From NCBI GenBank assembly GCA_903820565.1, contig CAIJHZ010000096.1, forward strand, positions 1 through 6,184: a stretch of 6,184 bases of DNA, given 5' to 3'. Shown here piece after piece: positions 5,009 through 6,184 of the stretch. Source of the DNA: an uncultured Actinomycetes bacterium (GTDB taxonomy: Bacteria > Actinomycetota > Actinomycetes > Nanopelagicales > Nanopelagicaceae). The first letter of the stretch is position 1. Each line of letters begins with the position of its first letter. The notes beneath the pieces were generated by a model. The model was not told where the DNA came from. It was given only the letters and a program-made list of their open reading frames with translations, and did no database searches. A program made the translations under genes and the position numbers.

Positions 5009-6184
5009 CCCACCACTCCAGAAGTGCTTTAGTTGCTGCTTCCTCACCAATTGGACCTTGCTCAAGCCTAAGTTCCAATAAGAAATCCATTGCTTGACCG
5101 ACTTCACGCGACGGTTTTAAGTTAAGTAACTGCATAACTTGTGCACCATCTAAATCAGGGCGAATCTTTAGCAACTCTTCTTGCTCCATCAAAACATCAA
5201 TACGTGCTTCCAATGAATCATAGGTAGCGGCAAGGCGCGCGGCTTTAGTCTTGTTTCGAGTAGTGCAATCAGCCCGAGTTAAAACATGCAAATGAGTAAT
5301 AAAATCGCCTGCATCTCGCACATAACGACGTACCGCAGAATCAGTCCACTCTCCCTCGCCATAGCCATGAAAACGAAGGTGCAAGGTTGTTAACAGTTCT
5401 ACGGCATCGATTGTGTCATTATCAAAGCGCAGCGCTTGTAATCGCTTCTTGGCAAGGCGGGCGCCAACAACTTCGTGGTGATGAAAAGAAACTCCGCCGC
5501 CCTCGATAAATGCCCGAGTTTTTGGTTTACCTATGTCGTGGAGTAACGCAGCAAGACGAATTACTAGGTTAGGGCCGTTTAAGCGGTCTTCATGTTCGAT
5601 CGCTTGTTCCAAAACTGTAATTGAGTGCTCGTAAACATCTTTATGGTGATGATGCTCATCAACTTCAAGGCGCAGCTTTGGAATTTCCGGAAGAACTAAG
5701 TCGGCAAGACCCGTTTCTACTAAAATTGTTATTCCAGTGCGCGGGTTGTTTGACATTAATATTTTTGTAAACTCATCACGAACTCGCTCGGCAGAGATAA
5801 TACTAATCCGATGACATAAATCTTTCATCGATTCAATTACTTCGGGTGCGATATCAAAATCTAACTGTGATGCAAAGCGTGCAGCGCGCATCATTCTCAG
5901 TGGATCGTCGTTAAATGAATCGCTAGGTTTACCAGGTGTGCGCAAAACCTTTGCCGCTAAATCTTGTAAGCCATTAAACGGATCGATAAAACGTGGTGCT
6001 TCTTCTGTTAGCTCAAGTGCCATTGAATTAACTGTGAAATCACGACGCGATAAATCTCCGTCTATCGATGTTCCGTACTCGACTTCTGGTTTACGTGAAT
6101 CAGAATCGTAACTTTCGGTGCGATATGTTGTTACTTCAACTGTTGTGTCGCCGCGTTTTCCGGCAACTGTTCCGAATGCAATTC
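4998..6184 (-). CDS. cca: CCA-adding tRNA nucleotidyltransferase with HD domain, N-terminus missing
   Basis: The visible part is 394 residues. The reading frame stays open to the right edge, so the start and probably some 80-90 residues, including the catalytic DxD motif of the polymerase head, lie outside. The enzyme adds or repairs the 3' CCA of tRNAs, using CTP and ATP without a template. Counting from the M at 6023, class II motifs in order are RRDFTVNSMA (spanning that M), DPFNGLQDL (14-22) and DDPLRMMRAARF (39-50, with D40 and R43 expected to read the incoming base). A C-terminal HD phosphohydrolase domain follows: H133 in YEHS, HD at 162-163 in LLHDIGKP, and a further HHH (181-183). 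In the complete gene, M6023 is internal, since conserved sequence continues upstream of it (FGTVAGKRGDTTVEV). Mycobacterium annotates this gene as pcnA, although it is not a poly(A) polymerase by its motifs. The 3' end overlaps the MFS gene tail to tail by 11 bases. Confidence 0.95.
   Translation of the reverse strand, partial: IAFGTVAGKRGDTTVEVTTYRTESYDSDSRKPEVEYGTSIDGDLSRRDFTVNSMALELTEEAPRFIDPFNGLQDLAAKVLRTPGKPSDSFNDDPLRMMRAARFASQLDFDIAPEVIESMKDLCHRISIISAERVRDEFTKILMSNNPRTGITILVETGLADLVLPEIPKLRLEVDEHHHHKDVYEHSITVLEQAIEHEDRLNGPNLVIRLAALLHDIGKPKTRAFIEGGGVSFHHHEVVGARLAKKRLQALRFDNDTIDAVELLTTLHLRFHGYGEGEWTDSAVRRYVRDAGDFITHLHVLTRADCTTRNKTKAARLAATYDSLEARIDVLMEQEELLKIRPDLDGAQVMQLLNLKPSREVGQAMDFLLELRLEQGPIGEEAATKALLEWWAKK

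Noticed and set aside
5011..5035. Small inverted repeat (CACT/AGTG) near the MFS-CCA junction as a terminator
   Set aside because: Only four base pairs, no T-run, and it lies within the CCA gene coding sequence.
5630..5660. Run of four His codons in the CCA enzyme as an unusual metal-binding insertion
   Set aside because: A His-rich stretch immediately before the YEHS of the HD domain is normal for this family in actinobacteria.

Overview
This window looks like a core-chromosome stretch of a small-genome, relatively low-GC actinobacterium. GC appears to be in the mid-40s by eye; I did not compute it. Three things support this. The gene order DUF5318 - class A penicillin-binding protein (ponA) - GT87-type membrane glycosyltransferase - rpsF is the order I know from Mycobacterium (Rv0049-ponA1-Rv0051-rpsF). 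The protein signatures are actinobacterial, for example 'FYSN' in the transglycosylase motif and the CPVC/CKNC pair of DUF5318. The packing is very tight, with overlapping or nearly touching genes and starts that look leaderless. Freshwater acI-type actinobacteria (Nanopelagicales) would fit, but that placement is inference.

Layout: the left three fifths is a leftward (minus-strand) cluster, read from right to left. DUF5318 (3280-3693) is followed 9 bases later by ponA (1369-3270). The ponA stop overlaps the start of the GT87-type gene (182-1369). A 100-base leader follows, and then rpsF begins (1-81, running off the left edge). The right part holds a rightward MFS transporter (3737-5008), divergent from DUF5318. 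Its 3' end overlaps by 11 bases the 3' end of a leftward CCA-adding tRNA nucleotidyltransferase gene (4998-6184, start beyond the right edge).

How the genes fit together: ponA polymerises and cross-links peptidoglycan outside the membrane. The GT87-type enzyme probably transfers a sugar from a polyprenyl carrier onto an envelope acceptor, and DUF5318 is a small putative zinc-binding protein of unknown role that is persistently linked to ponA. The ponA/GT87 pair is probably translationally coupled. rpsF opens the usual rpsF-ssb-rpsR-rplI cluster to the left. Its leader can fold so that its Shine-Dalgarno sequence is hidden, which suggests feedback control. The CCA enzyme matures tRNA 3' ends and belongs to a separate housekeeping block.

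I found no mobile element, CRISPR array, tRNA, phage gene or defence system, and no convincing undescribed gene system. The most interesting non-coding signal is the structured leader before rpsF (85-177). The divergent, probably leaderless promoter pair at 3694-3736 is the second.
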